In this document: positions 1 to 7,633 of the stretch, in pieces | How positions within the stretch are numbered: the stretch's first letter is position 1 | Layout: each line of letters opens with the position of its first letter | NCBI GenBank assembly: GCA_903915485.1 | Contig: CAIWTC010000623.1 | Span: forward strand, 1-14,555 | Direction of reading: 5' to 3' | Length of the DNA stretch: 14,555 nucleotides | Origin: an uncultured Ignavibacteriales bacterium | GTDB taxonomy: Bacteria > Bacteroidota > Ignavibacteria > Ignavibacteriales > Ignavibacteriaceae | Notes under the pieces: model-generated | Seen by the model: only the letters and a program-made list of their open reading frames with translations | Databases searched by the model: none | Told to the model about the DNA's origin: nothing | Program-made: the position numbers and the translations under genes

Positions 1-269
1 GGTGCACATGGGGCAGAGACTAACCTTTTTGTCCCTCCAAAAAGAGGGGCGAATAATCCAATTGCAATTGTACCTATTATTCCTCCAATTGCTGCCCTTC
101 CGGAAAACTCCGGACCAAGAGGTGCATATATAATTAATCCGAAAGCAATTGCTGAAGGGAGTGCTACAAGCATCGCAGCAGTTCCACCGAAAAAATCACC
201 AATTAAACTTGCTTTTGAAAAACTTTTTGGCGTTTCTTCTTTTGCAATATTTTGTTTTTGGTCCTTCAT
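1..269 (-). CDS. SulP-family anion permease, N-terminal part (gene runs off the left edge)
   Basis: An open frame of 89 codons starts at ATG 269-267 and runs off the window, so only the N-terminus is visible. After a polar 20-residue leader it reads SLIGDFFGGTAAMLVALPSA, followed by AFGLIIYAPLGPEFSG, a glycine-rich second hydrophobic stretch and LFGGTKRLVSAPCA. This is the N-terminal signature of SulP/SLC26-type inorganic anion transporters: the first membrane helices, then the conserved FGGT..(V)S.P segment. Family members carry sulfate, bicarbonate or other anions across the inner membrane; the substrate cannot be told here, and any C-terminal STAS or nucleotide-binding domain lies outside. 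A good Shine-Dalgarno (AAGGAAA) lies 5 bases before the ATG. The gene follows the chemosensory operon on the same strand after about 150 bases, with a weak hairpin between, so it is probably its own unit. Confidence 0.8.
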   Translation of the reverse strand, partial: MKDQKQNIAKEETPKSFSKASLIGDFFGGTAAMLVALPSAIAFGLIIYAPLGPEFSGRAAIGGIIGTIAIGLFAPLFGGTKRLVSAPCA

Positions 270-273
270 AAAG

Positions 274-287
274 TTTCCTTTATTATA
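274..287 (-). promoter_or_regulatory. Ribosome binding site of the SulP gene
   Basis: On the minus strand TATAATAAAGGAA lies 5 bases before the ATG at 269. The same 13-mer at the same spacing precedes the MCP gene (6914-6926). It fixes the start codon. Confidence 0.6.
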
Positions 288-321
288 GTTAATTGATTTG
301 AATGTATAGCGGAAATACACC

Positions 322-360
322 GGTATTAGTTCAGTTTGATAATAATAAACTGCTTATACC
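322..360 (-). terminator. Weak imperfect hairpin after the chemosensory operon
   Basis: CAGTTT (332-337) pairs with AAACTG (347-352) around a 9-base loop. Outer GGTAT (322-326) pairs with ATACC (356-360) across an uneven internal loop. It lies about 60 bases past the stop of the last operon gene and about 50 bases before the SulP start. There is no clear U-tract, so termination here is only a possibility. Confidence 0.25.
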
Positions 361-418
361 ATGAAACTACCTTCATACAATTTGTTTCTTAGACTATATA
401 AATTACTGTTATACCTTA

Positions 419-1702
419 TTAAATTTCTGTTGCCTTCGGTAAAGCGATATAAAATGTTGTGCCGACTCCGGGTTCGCTATCAAGCCAAATTTTGCCGTTA
501 TGCGCCTCGATAATTTTTTTGCAAATTGAGAGTCCAAGTCCCGTACTTCTTTCGCCACCGGTGGATTGGACGCTAGTTTTTGCAAACGGTTGAAATAAAT
601 TACTTTGTTCCTCTAACGGGATTCCCTGTCCTTTATCAACAACCATTATTATAACCTGCTTATCATTTTGGGCGAGCATTATATTGGTTTCGCTGTTGGG
701 GAAAGAAAACTTAACAGAGTTCGAGATTAAATTATTGAGAACTTGTTCAAGTTTAACTTTATCAACAACAAGGTTGATTTCAGTTTCATCGCAACTGAAG
801 TTTATTTTTATGGACTTTCGCTCGGCGATTACTTTGTTCAATGCGATATTGCTTTTTATTAAAGAGACCAGGTTGATGTTTGACAAGTGCAGGTTTAAGT
901 TACCCGATTCAATTACGGAAACATCAAGTAGTTGATTCAAGAGAGTAAGAACAAATTCACTTGACTGCTGAATTATTGAAAGGAATTCCATTTCAGTATT
1001 TGTGAACCTTTCCTTTGCGTCATCAAGCAACATCATGCTGGAAGAAAGAATGGCGCTTACTGGATTGCGAAGGTCATGTGCAGCTATACGCAGGAATTTT
1101 ATCTTATCATCATTTAGTTTTTCAAGTTCTTTATTCTTCTTCCCGATTTCGCGATGCATGGAGACAAGTTGCTGATTAGCTTCAATAAGTTCGGTGTTTT
1201 TTTGAATTGCATTTTCATAAGTAGAAAGCAGCAAGTCAATTATCTGCATACGGTTGGAGTTAATAAAATATTTTCTACCGCTAAAGAAAATATCTATCCC
1301 CATATCAGAGGATGTGTTTGTAAGCCGCAATTCTTTGTTAAGCAGAATATAACTTATACGCGAAAGCAGAAAGTGTTCATTGTAAGGTTTAGTTATGAAG
1401 TTATCCGCCCCAGCCTGAAGTCCTTTTATTACATCTTGAGGGTCGGATAGATTTGTAAGCAACATCACCGGAATATCCTTAAGCAAAGGGTCTTCCTTAA
1501 TCATCCGGCAAAATGAATAACCATCTAATTCCGGCATAACTATATCGCTAATAATCATTTCAGGTTTACTTTCCCTGACTGAGTATATTGCGGCAACACC
1601 GTCACGGGCGGTGCGAACGAGGTAATTATTTTGCTCTAAAATAAATCGAAGTTGCTCAAGCTGAGTTGGGCTGTCTTCGACAATTAATATTTCTTTTTGC
1701 AT
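419..1702 (-). CDS. Receiver-histidine kinase hybrid, output protein of the chemosensory operon
   Basis: A 427-residue soluble protein with no membrane segment. The N-terminal receiver (about 1-120) has the acidic pair E9/D10, phospho-acceptor D53, T83 and K105 of FITKPY. A linker with SGRKYFINSNRMQIIDLLLS (141-160) and a coiled coil (about 160-205) follow. Then come a HisKA domain with HDLRNP (His209) and an HATPase domain with N328, the G1 box DKGQGIP (356-362) and the G2 box GGERSTGLGLSICK (382-395). All key residues are present, so both phospho-acceptance and autokinase activity are expected. It is the last gene, 56 bases after cheB, where Wsp-type operons have the diguanylate cyclase WspR. 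The likely role is that CheA phosphorylates D53 and this gates the kinase, which phosphorylates an unseen partner. There is no clear Shine-Dalgarno before ATG 1702; translation may depend on upstream genes. The domain call is firm; the pathway role is inferred. Confidence 0.9.
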   Translation of the reverse strand: MQKEILIVEDSPTQLEQLRFILEQNNYLVRTARDGVAAIYSVRESKPEMIISDIVMPELDGYSFCRMIKEDPLLKDIPVMLLTNLSDPQDVIKGLQAGADNFITKPYNEHFLLSRISYILLNKELRLTNTSSDMGIDIFFSGRKYFINSNRMQIIDLLLSTYENAIQKNTELIEANQQLVSMHREIGKKNKELEKLNDDKIKFLRIAAHDLRNPVSAILSSSMMLLDDAKERFTNTEMEFLSIIQQSSEFVLTLLNQLLDVSVIESGNLNLHLSNINLVSLIKSNIALNKVIAERKSIKINFSCDETEINLVVDKVKLEQVLNNLISNSVKFSFPNSETNIMLAQNDKQVIIMVVDKGQGIPLEEQSNLFQPFAKTSVQSTGGERSTGLGLSICKKIIEAHNGKIWLDSEPGVGTTFYIALPKATEI

Positions 1703-1758
1703 TTAATTTCTATTATTTTATCCAACATCTACATATTATAAGGTATTGATGCAAATTA

Positions 1759-2808
1759 TCAAACTACTATATTGCACAAAAACCTTCCGATTTCTTCGGC
1801 CGAGAGGATGTAACCTGCGCTACCAAGTTTTATAGCCTCGCCGGGCATCCCGAAAATCAGACTAGAGTTACTATCCTGGGCAATTGTTATCCCGCCTTTT
1901 TCTCGAATCAACCCAAGTTCTGCTGCTCCATCTTTTCCCATGCCGCTTAATATAATTGCAAGCACATCTGCACCGAATTCTTTTTGAACACTTCTGAACA
2001 AGTATGATACTGAAGGACGCGAACCGTGTTCCGGGGGAGAACTGGAAAGCCGGACTCTCAAGTTCCTGTCTATTTCAGTATGAAAACCATCGGGAGAAAT
2101 ATAACAACAACCTTTTTCAACTTTTGTGTTTTCGGTCGCAATTTTTACATTTATATTGGAAATATTTTTCAGCCATGAAACTAATCCATCAGTAAATCCC
2201 GATGTTATATGCTGAACAATTACTATTGGTACAGGAAAAGTTGCCGGAAGTTGGGGGATGATTTTGTCAAGGGCCTGCGGACCGCCGGTGGACGCTCCTA
2301 TTAAGATTAATCTCACCTTTTGTTTTATTGCAGGAATTACTCTGTCTGATAACCCGTTTTTTTCATCTTTTTTTCCTAAAACGGAAAATCTGGGATTTCG
2401 CCTGACAACTCTAATCTCGGACATAAGTTTTATAGTGGAGATAAATTTCAAGTTATTTTTTTGCCAATCAGCGTGGTCACCTTGATTTGGTTTTTCAACA
2501 ATACAAAGCGCCCCAAAAAGTTTTGCTTTAGCAGTAATTGCTTCATCATCAGAATCGGTTTTTGATGCCATAATAATGAGTGGTACAGGGCACTCCTGCA
2601 TTATTATTTTGGCTGTTTCGAGTCCGTCGGTCGGCGGTAAGTTTAAGTCAAGCAGAACTGCGTCAGGTTTTGCTTTTTTAATCCGTGAAATTAACTCGCT
2701 TCCATTGGATGATGTGCCAACTACCTGAATATTTTTATCTGACTCAAGAATATCTTTTATTATGTTAAGGTTTGATATTGAGAAATCAGCTATTAAAACT
2801 TTAATCAT
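1759..2808 (-). CDS. cheB: CheB-type protein-glutamate methylesterase (WspF-like)
   Basis: 349 residues: a receiver (1-115), a basic polar linker (115-160) and a CheB methylesterase domain (about 165-349). The catalytic triad is visible as S173 in GASTGGP, H200 in IVQHI and D293 in GMGKDGA. It would remove methyl groups from receptor glutamates, and deamidate glutamines, in the MCP of this operon. In the receiver D54 is the phosphate acceptor and K106 the conserved lysine. The usual N-terminal acidic pair is reduced, however: the sequence is LIADFS, with D8 present but F9 in place of the second acid, and the acceptor loop reads DLNLPPTDG instead of the common D.xMPxMDG. Mg2+ binding, and so control by phosphorylation, may be weakened. 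Its ATG overlaps the cheA stop by one base (TAATG), which implies translational coupling and a fixed ratio to CheA. Confidence 0.93.
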   Translation of the reverse strand: MIKVLIADFSISNLNIIKDILESDKNIQVVGTSSNGSELISRIKKAKPDAVLLDLNLPPTDGLETAKIIMQECPVPLIIMASKTDSDDEAITAKAKLFGALCIVEKPNQGDHADWQKNNLKFISTIKLMSEIRVVRRNPRFSVLGKKDEKNGLSDRVIPAIKQKVRLILIGASTGGPQALDKIIPQLPATFPVPIVIVQHITSGFTDGLVSWLKNISNINVKIATENTKVEKGCCYISPDGFHTEIDRNLRVRLSSSPPEHGSRPSVSYLFRSVQKEFGADVLAIILSGMGKDGAAELGLIREKGGITIAQDSNSSLIFGMPGEAIKLGSAGYILSAEEIGRFLCNIVV

Positions 2809-5156
2809 TATATAATCAGTCTTTCAATTATTTCGAGTAGGTTATTCTGATCGAAATTAGATTTAACAACATAAGCATTAGCTCCGGACTCGATGCCTTT
2901 TTCTTTGTCTTCGCGCTTGGCTAAGCCTGTAACCAGCACGACAGGCAATTCCGCGGTTGCGGTATTTTTACGAATTAACGAAGTTAGTTCGAATCCATTC
3001 ATCCTCGGCATTTCCACATCTGAGACTACCAAATCAAACTTACCTGACTTCAATAGTGTAAGCGCCTCAACACCATCGATGGCAGTTTTTACTTTATAGC
3101 CGGCTGATTCTAGAATATCTTTCATTAGCATTCTTGAAGTTATCGAGTCATCAGCAACCAAAAGAGTTTTTGTTTCTGCTGCGAATGCCGCCTGAGAACG
3201 AGGTTCATCATCCCCGCTACCCGAAATAAATTTTATGGACTGAATTAAATCACCGCTGTCTAGTACAGGAAGAATGCTTCCATCTGCACGAATGCTCCCT
3301 CCCGTAAGGTTACGGATTTTCTTAAGTTGGTTATTGAATGGCTTTATTATAATTTCGTTTTCATCCAACAATTCATCAAATGATAAAGCAGCGATGTCAT
3401 CTGCGATTTTTAAAATGCAAATAAAAGTATGTTGATTATGCATGTCTGAATTTGAAGGCAGTTGCAATATTGAATTCAGCTTTACCACGGCGATATGTTT
3501 ATTCTCAAACAGAATAAAAGGCTTTTTCTCTAACATTATTAACTGTTCTGCTTTGATTCTGAAAACTTTTATAATGTGAGTAGTCGGTATTTGAAAAGTA
3601 AACCCGCCGCTGGAAACTGTAATTGCCCGCATTGCGGCTATTTTTATGGGGAGTGAAATTGAAAACTTAGTGCCGTCACCATATTTTGAGTTGATACTGA
3701 TAGTTCCGCTTAACTTGTCAATTTTTTCTTTAACAATTGCCATACCTAAGCCACGACCTGACAAATCTGTAATTACCGGAGAGGTGGTGATACCTGAGCG
3801 GAATATCAATTGGCGTATATGCTCGTCTTCAAATTTATCAACCTCAGCAGCAGTGAAAAACTTTTTCTTGATTATAGATTTGCGAATTGCTTCAATATCT
3901 ATTCCTGCGCCGTCATCAGTGAGTTCGACTAAAACCCTCGATGCATCAGTCTGCTTAATTGTAAGTCTTATTGTGCCCCTTGGCGGTTTTCTTTTTTCCA
4001 GTCTCTGAGTGGGGGTTTCAATACCGTGGTCAATACAGTTTCGTATCAGATGAATAAGAGGGTCTTTGAATTCATCTAGAATACGCTTTTCAATTTCAAT
4101 CTCCGCACCTTCGATAACAAGTTCAATGTTTTTGCCGAGTTCCTGAGCTATCTCTCGGGTCATCTTTGGAAGAATATCAGTCAGGTGTGAAAAAGGAAAA
4201 ATCAAAATACTTCTAATGGAATCAAACATATTGTCAACAGTGGATTGAAGTGCTCTGGATTCCCTTCGTGAAGATTTTGAAAATTTTAACAGGCGGTTCT
4301 CTATTTTAGAAATATAATCATAATTCCAGTCCATAAAATCATTTTGCGCACCCAGGATATAAACTGATTCGACAGAATTACTTGAAGTGGAATTATTCGC
4401 GGGAAAATTCTTGGATAAATTTTTCTTCCATTCTTTTTTCCAGGTTTCGAATTGCAAAAGTATGTCGTCGAATTCATCAGATAGTTGAGCAATTCGAAGT
4501 TTTGAGACAAGAGTTTCTTCCGAATGGTGATAAAGTGAATCAAGTTTTGAAAAAGAAATCTTCAATACATCAGTAGATGGAGATTTTGCTTTATCTTTTG
4601 AGGGTGCAGATTTAGAATCAACTTCATCTGATTGCTGCTTAGTGAGAAAAGAATTCTTAAGTTCTTTAAGTGATTGAATATCAACTTCAACTTGAGGAGC
4701 ATCTATATTTATTTCTATCGCCGGCCTGCCGATACCGCCTAATGGTAAACCGGTATTATCTATTAAATATTCGGAAATTAGTTTTGAAATTGAATCAAGA
4801 TTTGACTCAATTAAAATGCGTTCCTCTGCCGATGAATTTAAAAATGTTTCAATAACGCTGATGCTATTGTGCATGAGGTTATACAAGCCTTTGCTGCTCC
4901 GAATTTCATTTTTCTTGAGGGCAGAGAAAACATTCTCAACATTCTGGCAAATAGATTGAATCTCATTAATGCTTACGGCGCGCGCAGCACCTTTCAGGCT
5001 ATGCGCTTCACGGTAAATGACTTCAAGCTTTTCTGAGTTATCGGAGCCAGAATCTGCATTCTCAAGAAGAATCAGTCCATCAGAAATATTCTTTAAGTGT
5101 TCTTCCGCTTCAACCTTGAATGTGGAAAGCAGCCGTTCAAAAAACGAGGAGTTCAT
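2808..5156 (-). CDS. cheA: CheA-type histidine kinase with C-terminal receiver (WspE-like)
   Basis: 782 residues. Domains in order: Hpt/P1 (about 1-110, H52 in YREAHSLKGAAR); a long linker with a Lys/Ser-rich low-complexity part (175-195) and no recognisable P2; a helical dimerisation region (about 200-330); the ATPase P4 with N box HLIRNCIDHGIE (369-380), G1 DDGAGID (414-420) and G2 GRGLGMAIVK (467-476); a CheW-like P5 (about 504-640); and a receiver (663-782) with DD 669-670, D713, T743 and K765. The ending VVKSNFDQ in place of KP is normal for CheA-fused receivers. It autophosphorylates H52 and donates to receivers of the operon, probably its own, CheB and the hybrid kinase. Lack of P2 fits docking through other surfaces. 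It starts 15 bases after the MCP stop, with only a weak GGACAG as ribosome binding site, and overlaps cheB by one base. Confidence 0.94.
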   Translation of the reverse strand: MNSSFFERLLSTFKVEAEEHLKNISDGLILLENADSGSDNSEKLEVIYREAHSLKGAARAVSINEIQSICQNVENVFSALKKNEIRSSKGLYNLMHNSISVIETFLNSSAEERILIESNLDSISKLISEYLIDNTGLPLGGIGRPAIEINIDAPQVEVDIQSLKELKNSFLTKQQSDEVDSKSAPSKDKAKSPSTDVLKISFSKLDSLYHHSEETLVSKLRIAQLSDEFDDILLQFETWKKEWKKNLSKNFPANNSTSSNSVESVYILGAQNDFMDWNYDYISKIENRLLKFSKSSRRESRALQSTVDNMFDSIRSILIFPFSHLTDILPKMTREIAQELGKNIELVIEGAEIEIEKRILDEFKDPLIHLIRNCIDHGIETPTQRLEKRKPPRGTIRLTIKQTDASRVLVELTDDGAGIDIEAIRKSIIKKKFFTAAEVDKFEDEHIRQLIFRSGITTSPVITDLSGRGLGMAIVKEKIDKLSGTISINSKYGDGTKFSISLPIKIAAMRAITVSSGGFTFQIPTTHIIKVFRIKAEQLIMLEKKPFILFENKHIAVVKLNSILQLPSNSDMHNQHTFICILKIADDIAALSFDELLDENEIIIKPFNNQLKKIRNLTGGSIRADGSILPVLDSGDLIQSIKFISGSGDDEPRSQAAFAAETKTLLVADDSITSRMLMKDILESAGYKVKTAIDGVEALTLLKSGKFDLVVSDVEMPRMNGFELTSLIRKNTATAELPVVLVTGLAKREDKEKGIESGANAYVVKSNFDQNNLLEIIERLII

Positions 5157-5171
5157 GATAGAACTGTCCAG

Positions 5172-6908
5172 TTATACAACGAACAGATTTCTGATTTCAT
5201 TGAGCTTCTGTGATATATCCTGAAGATTACGAGCAAGTTGTTCTAGTTCTTTGGTGGTTAGCGCATTCTGTGAACTTGCAACTTTAATATTGTCCATAGC
5301 GATTGCTACTTGATCCATTCCTACGAATTGCTCCTGACTTGAGACTGAGGTCTGCATTGAAATATCGGTGAATAATGAAATTGTTTGCGATAGCTGAGAG
5401 ATAGAAGTACGGGTTTGTTCGGAAAGCTTTACCCCTGCGACAACTATTTTTTCGCCTTGCTCTGTTGCCATTACAGTTGAATTGATGGAATTCTGTATAT
5501 CGCTTAGTGCCGATTTAACTTGGGCAGTTGCTTGCTTGCTTTGTTGCGCTAGATTTTTAATTTCCTGTGCTACAATCACAAAACTTTTCCCGTGCTCTCC
5601 GGCGCGAGCGGCCTCAATTGCGGCGTTGACTGCCAACAGGTTCGATTGTTCCGCTAAGTCGTTTACTGAAGTGATTATATCTCCAATCGCCCTGCTTTGT
5701 TCACTAAGTTTTAAGGCACTTTCGCCGATGGTGGCCATCTGACCGCCTATGTTGTGAATCCCCTGCATAGTATCCTCGGTGGATTTTAATCCAAGCTCGG
5801 AAATTTCGGAAGCTTTCTGTGCGATGATGCTAATTTCTTTAGCTTTTTTACTTAACACTTCTGAAGTTCGTTTTACTTCTTCGATGGTAACGGTTGTTTC
5901 GCCGATTGCGGTTGCGGTTTGATTGGCACTTGTCGAAAGTCGCGCTGCTGCGGAAAATATATTCCCGCTTACATGATTAATTACTCCGATACTTGTTATA
6001 CTGTCGGAAATAATCTTCCGTAAATTATTAGTCATTATGTTCAATGAGTTGACGGTTCTGTCTTGATTCGAGCGGGGAGTAATTTGAACTGTTAGATTGC
6101 CTTTGGAAATACTTTCAGTAACTATAGAAATTTCGGAAAGTGAATTAATCATTTGATTGAATGCACTATATAGTTTTCCTACTTCATCCGAGCGGTCTAA
6201 TACATCAATTGTTACGCTGGTATCTCCTGCGGCTATCTTTTGAGAGGCATCAGCTAACTTATTCAGAGGGTCAGACACCCACTTGTTTGATTGAAGAAGA
6301 ATCATGACTGTTGCTGAGAAAAAAACAATTGCTGCGAGCAAAATCAAAATGATAACTCTGAATGTAGTTTGAGTGCTTGATTGTGTGATTTCATTAATAT
6401 CACCTTGAATATTTTGAGACAGAGATGCAATAGTTGCCGTAATAATATTCGCTGACATGTTTTGTTCTTTTATAATTTCATCAAGGGCTGCGCCTTTTGT
6501 CCGCAATTTTGACATATGCTCGCCGGTTATCTTTAAGTAATTATCGAGCATTGTCCCAAGATTAGTGAAGTTATATTTCCCTGCGGGATTGTATTGTGTA
6601 AGACTATTGAACGCGGAACTTCTCAGTACTCGTAAATCATTGTAGTCGCCTTCAATTGAATCCGCGATGGAACTATGATTAAGTTGCATTGCCGCGAATA
6701 AATGTAAACGGAAATTATCAACTTCATTATTTATCTTTTCAAGTTCCAGGCGTTCATTGATGTACTTCACATTGATTTCATTCTGCTGTTCTCTCAGGCC
6801 CGAGAGATATATGTAGGAGTACAAGACCATTATGAGAATAAAAAATGAAATGAGTCCCAGCGCTGAGCCGATTTTATTCCGAAGGGAAAGGTTCTTAAAC
6901 CATTTCAT
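5172..6908 (-). CDS. Transmembrane methyl-accepting chemoreceptor (WspA-like)
   Basis: 578 residues: a short cytoplasmic N-terminus, TM1 (about 14-36), a mostly helical periplasmic part of about 145 residues (37-182) that looks like a four-helix-bundle sensor, TM2 (about 183-206), HAMP (about 207-262), a further HAMP-like helix-turn segment (263-305) and the cytoplasmic signalling coiled coil to the end. The hairpin tip with the CheA/CheW contact region is QSNLLAVNAAIEAARAGEHG (421-440). About 146 residues follow the tip glutamate E432, roughly 20 to 21 heptads, consistent with a long class such as 40H, to which WspA-type receptors belong. There is no C-terminal pentapeptide tether for CheR. 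It is the only receptor in the operon and so the likely input. AAGGAAG ends 5 bases before the ATG; 35 bases separate it from the second cheW. The ligand cannot be inferred. Confidence 0.93.
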   Translation of the reverse strand: MKWFKNLSLRNKIGSALGLISFFILIMVLYSYIYLSGLREQQNEINVKYINERLELEKINNEVDNFRLHLFAAMQLNHSSIADSIEGDYNDLRVLRSSAFNSLTQYNPAGKYNFTNLGTMLDNYLKITGEHMSKLRTKGAALDEIIKEQNMSANIITATIASLSQNIQGDINEITQSSTQTTFRVIILILLAAIVFFSATVMILLQSNKWVSDPLNKLADASQKIAAGDTSVTIDVLDRSDEVGKLYSAFNQMINSLSEISIVTESISKGNLTVQITPRSNQDRTVNSLNIMTNNLRKIISDSITSIGVINHVSGNIFSAAARLSTSANQTATAIGETTVTIEEVKRTSEVLSKKAKEISIIAQKASEISELGLKSTEDTMQGIHNIGGQMATIGESALKLSEQSRAIGDIITSVNDLAEQSNLLAVNAAIEAARAGEHGKSFVIVAQEIKNLAQQSKQATAQVKSALSDIQNSINSTVMATEQGEKIVVAGVKLSEQTRTSISQLSQTISLFTDISMQTSVSSQEQFVGMDQVAIAMDNIKVASSQNALTTKELEQLARNLQDISQKLNEIRNLFVV

Positions 6909-6913
6909 ATAGC

Positions 6914-6926
6914 TTCCTTTATTATA
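6914..6926 (-). promoter_or_regulatory. Ribosome binding site of the MCP gene
   Basis: TATAATAAAGGAA on the minus strand, 5 bases before the ATG, is identical to the leader of the SulP gene. It is one of the few strong Shine-Dalgarno sequences in the operon, so the receptor may be translated more strongly than its neighbours. Confidence 0.55.
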
Positions 6927-6943
6927 ACTTTAATTAAATATTA

Positions 6944-7483
6944 TTAAAACTGATTTACAATTATTGACGGAGAGGCTATAAGTTTTTCTCCATCAAGCAC
7001 TATTATGTTGTCTTCTATAATTCCTTTTATAAACTCTTCTTTGATGCCTGTGTTTAGATTATCAGACATTCGTAAACTTACCAAAGGAATTTCTTTAATG
7101 TCTCTTATTCTGTCGACTAAAATTCCGAAGGCAGTTGTATTATCGCTAATCACCAGTAATCTGTTTAGATCATTTATTGGTTCCCCCGCTAGGTTGAAGA
7201 ATTTGCGTATGTCAAGTGCGGACATGATGTCGCCTCGGACATTCACTACTCCAACCACAAACTTTGGGGAAAGCGGCAAGGGCGTTATCTCCTTAATGAA
7301 AAGAGCTTCGCGTATATACTTGGTTTCAATTGCGTATTGCTCATAGGCTAATTGGAAGTGAAGAACGGTTATACATTCTTCAGGGGCCTCGTCGGCAATT
7401 GGCCTGGCAAGTATCTTAGCGCGTTCTTTTAGTATCCGCGTATTTAATTCATCTTCTGTCAGCTTTTCAAGCGTGATGCTCAA
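6944..7483 (-). CDS. cheW: CheW adaptor with N-terminal extension (WspD-like)
   Basis: 179 residues. An N-terminal helix-forming extension (1-38, with NTRILKERAKILARP) precedes a CheW domain (about 40-179). The domain shows LHFQLAYEQYAIETKYIREA, then GVVNVRGDIMSALDIRKFF, the usual (N)xRGxIxxxxDLRxxF core of the SH3-like fold. It would couple the receptor tip to the P5 domain of CheA. The start is TTG at 7483-7481: no ATG or GTG follows until deep inside the domain, and the extension is typical of this adaptor type, so TTG is preferred; AAAGAAG about 8 bases upstream can serve as ribosome binding site. Two different CheW paralogues flank cheR, as in wspB-wspC-wspD. A 150-base gap separates it from cheR, the largest gap inside the operon. 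Confidence 0.9.
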   Translation of the reverse strand: MSITLEKLTEDELNTRILKERAKILARPIADEAPEECITVLHFQLAYEQYAIETKYIREALFIKEITPLPLSPKFVVGVVNVRGDIMSALDIRKFFNLAGEPINDLNRLLVISDNTTAFGILVDRIRDIKEIPLVSLRMSDNLNTGIKEEFIKGIIEDNIIVLDGEKLIASPSIIVNQF

Positions 7484-7509
7484 AATAATCTTCTTTCGTT
7501 CGTTGTGTA

Positions 7510-7568
7510 ATCCTGTTTGAGCAGGATGTTGATTATATTTTGATTCCGAAAATAGCGAATTCGGCTAT
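7510..7568. repeat. Two small inverted repeats in the cheR-cheW gap
   Basis: ATCCTG (7510-7515) pairs with CAGGAT (7522-7527) over a 6-base loop. ATAGC (7552-7556) pairs with GCTAT (7564-7568) around GAATTCG. Both lie in the untranslated RNA between cheR and the second cheW. They could shape mRNA stability or translation of the downstream genes, but both stems are short. Confidence 0.3.
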
Positions 7569-7633
7569 CAAAAGAAATCCCAAAATACTATTGAATTATA
7601 TTTGGTATTACTTCTAAATAAGGAATTTTAACT

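Noticed and set aside
684..935. Plus-strand open frame opposite the hybrid kinase
   Set aside because: It lies wholly inside the antisense of a well-supported kinase domain and shows no recognisable motif.
3646..4008. 120-codon plus-strand open frame opposite cheA
   Set aside because: It is a mirror of the CheA ATPase coding region; no ribosome site or domain supports it.
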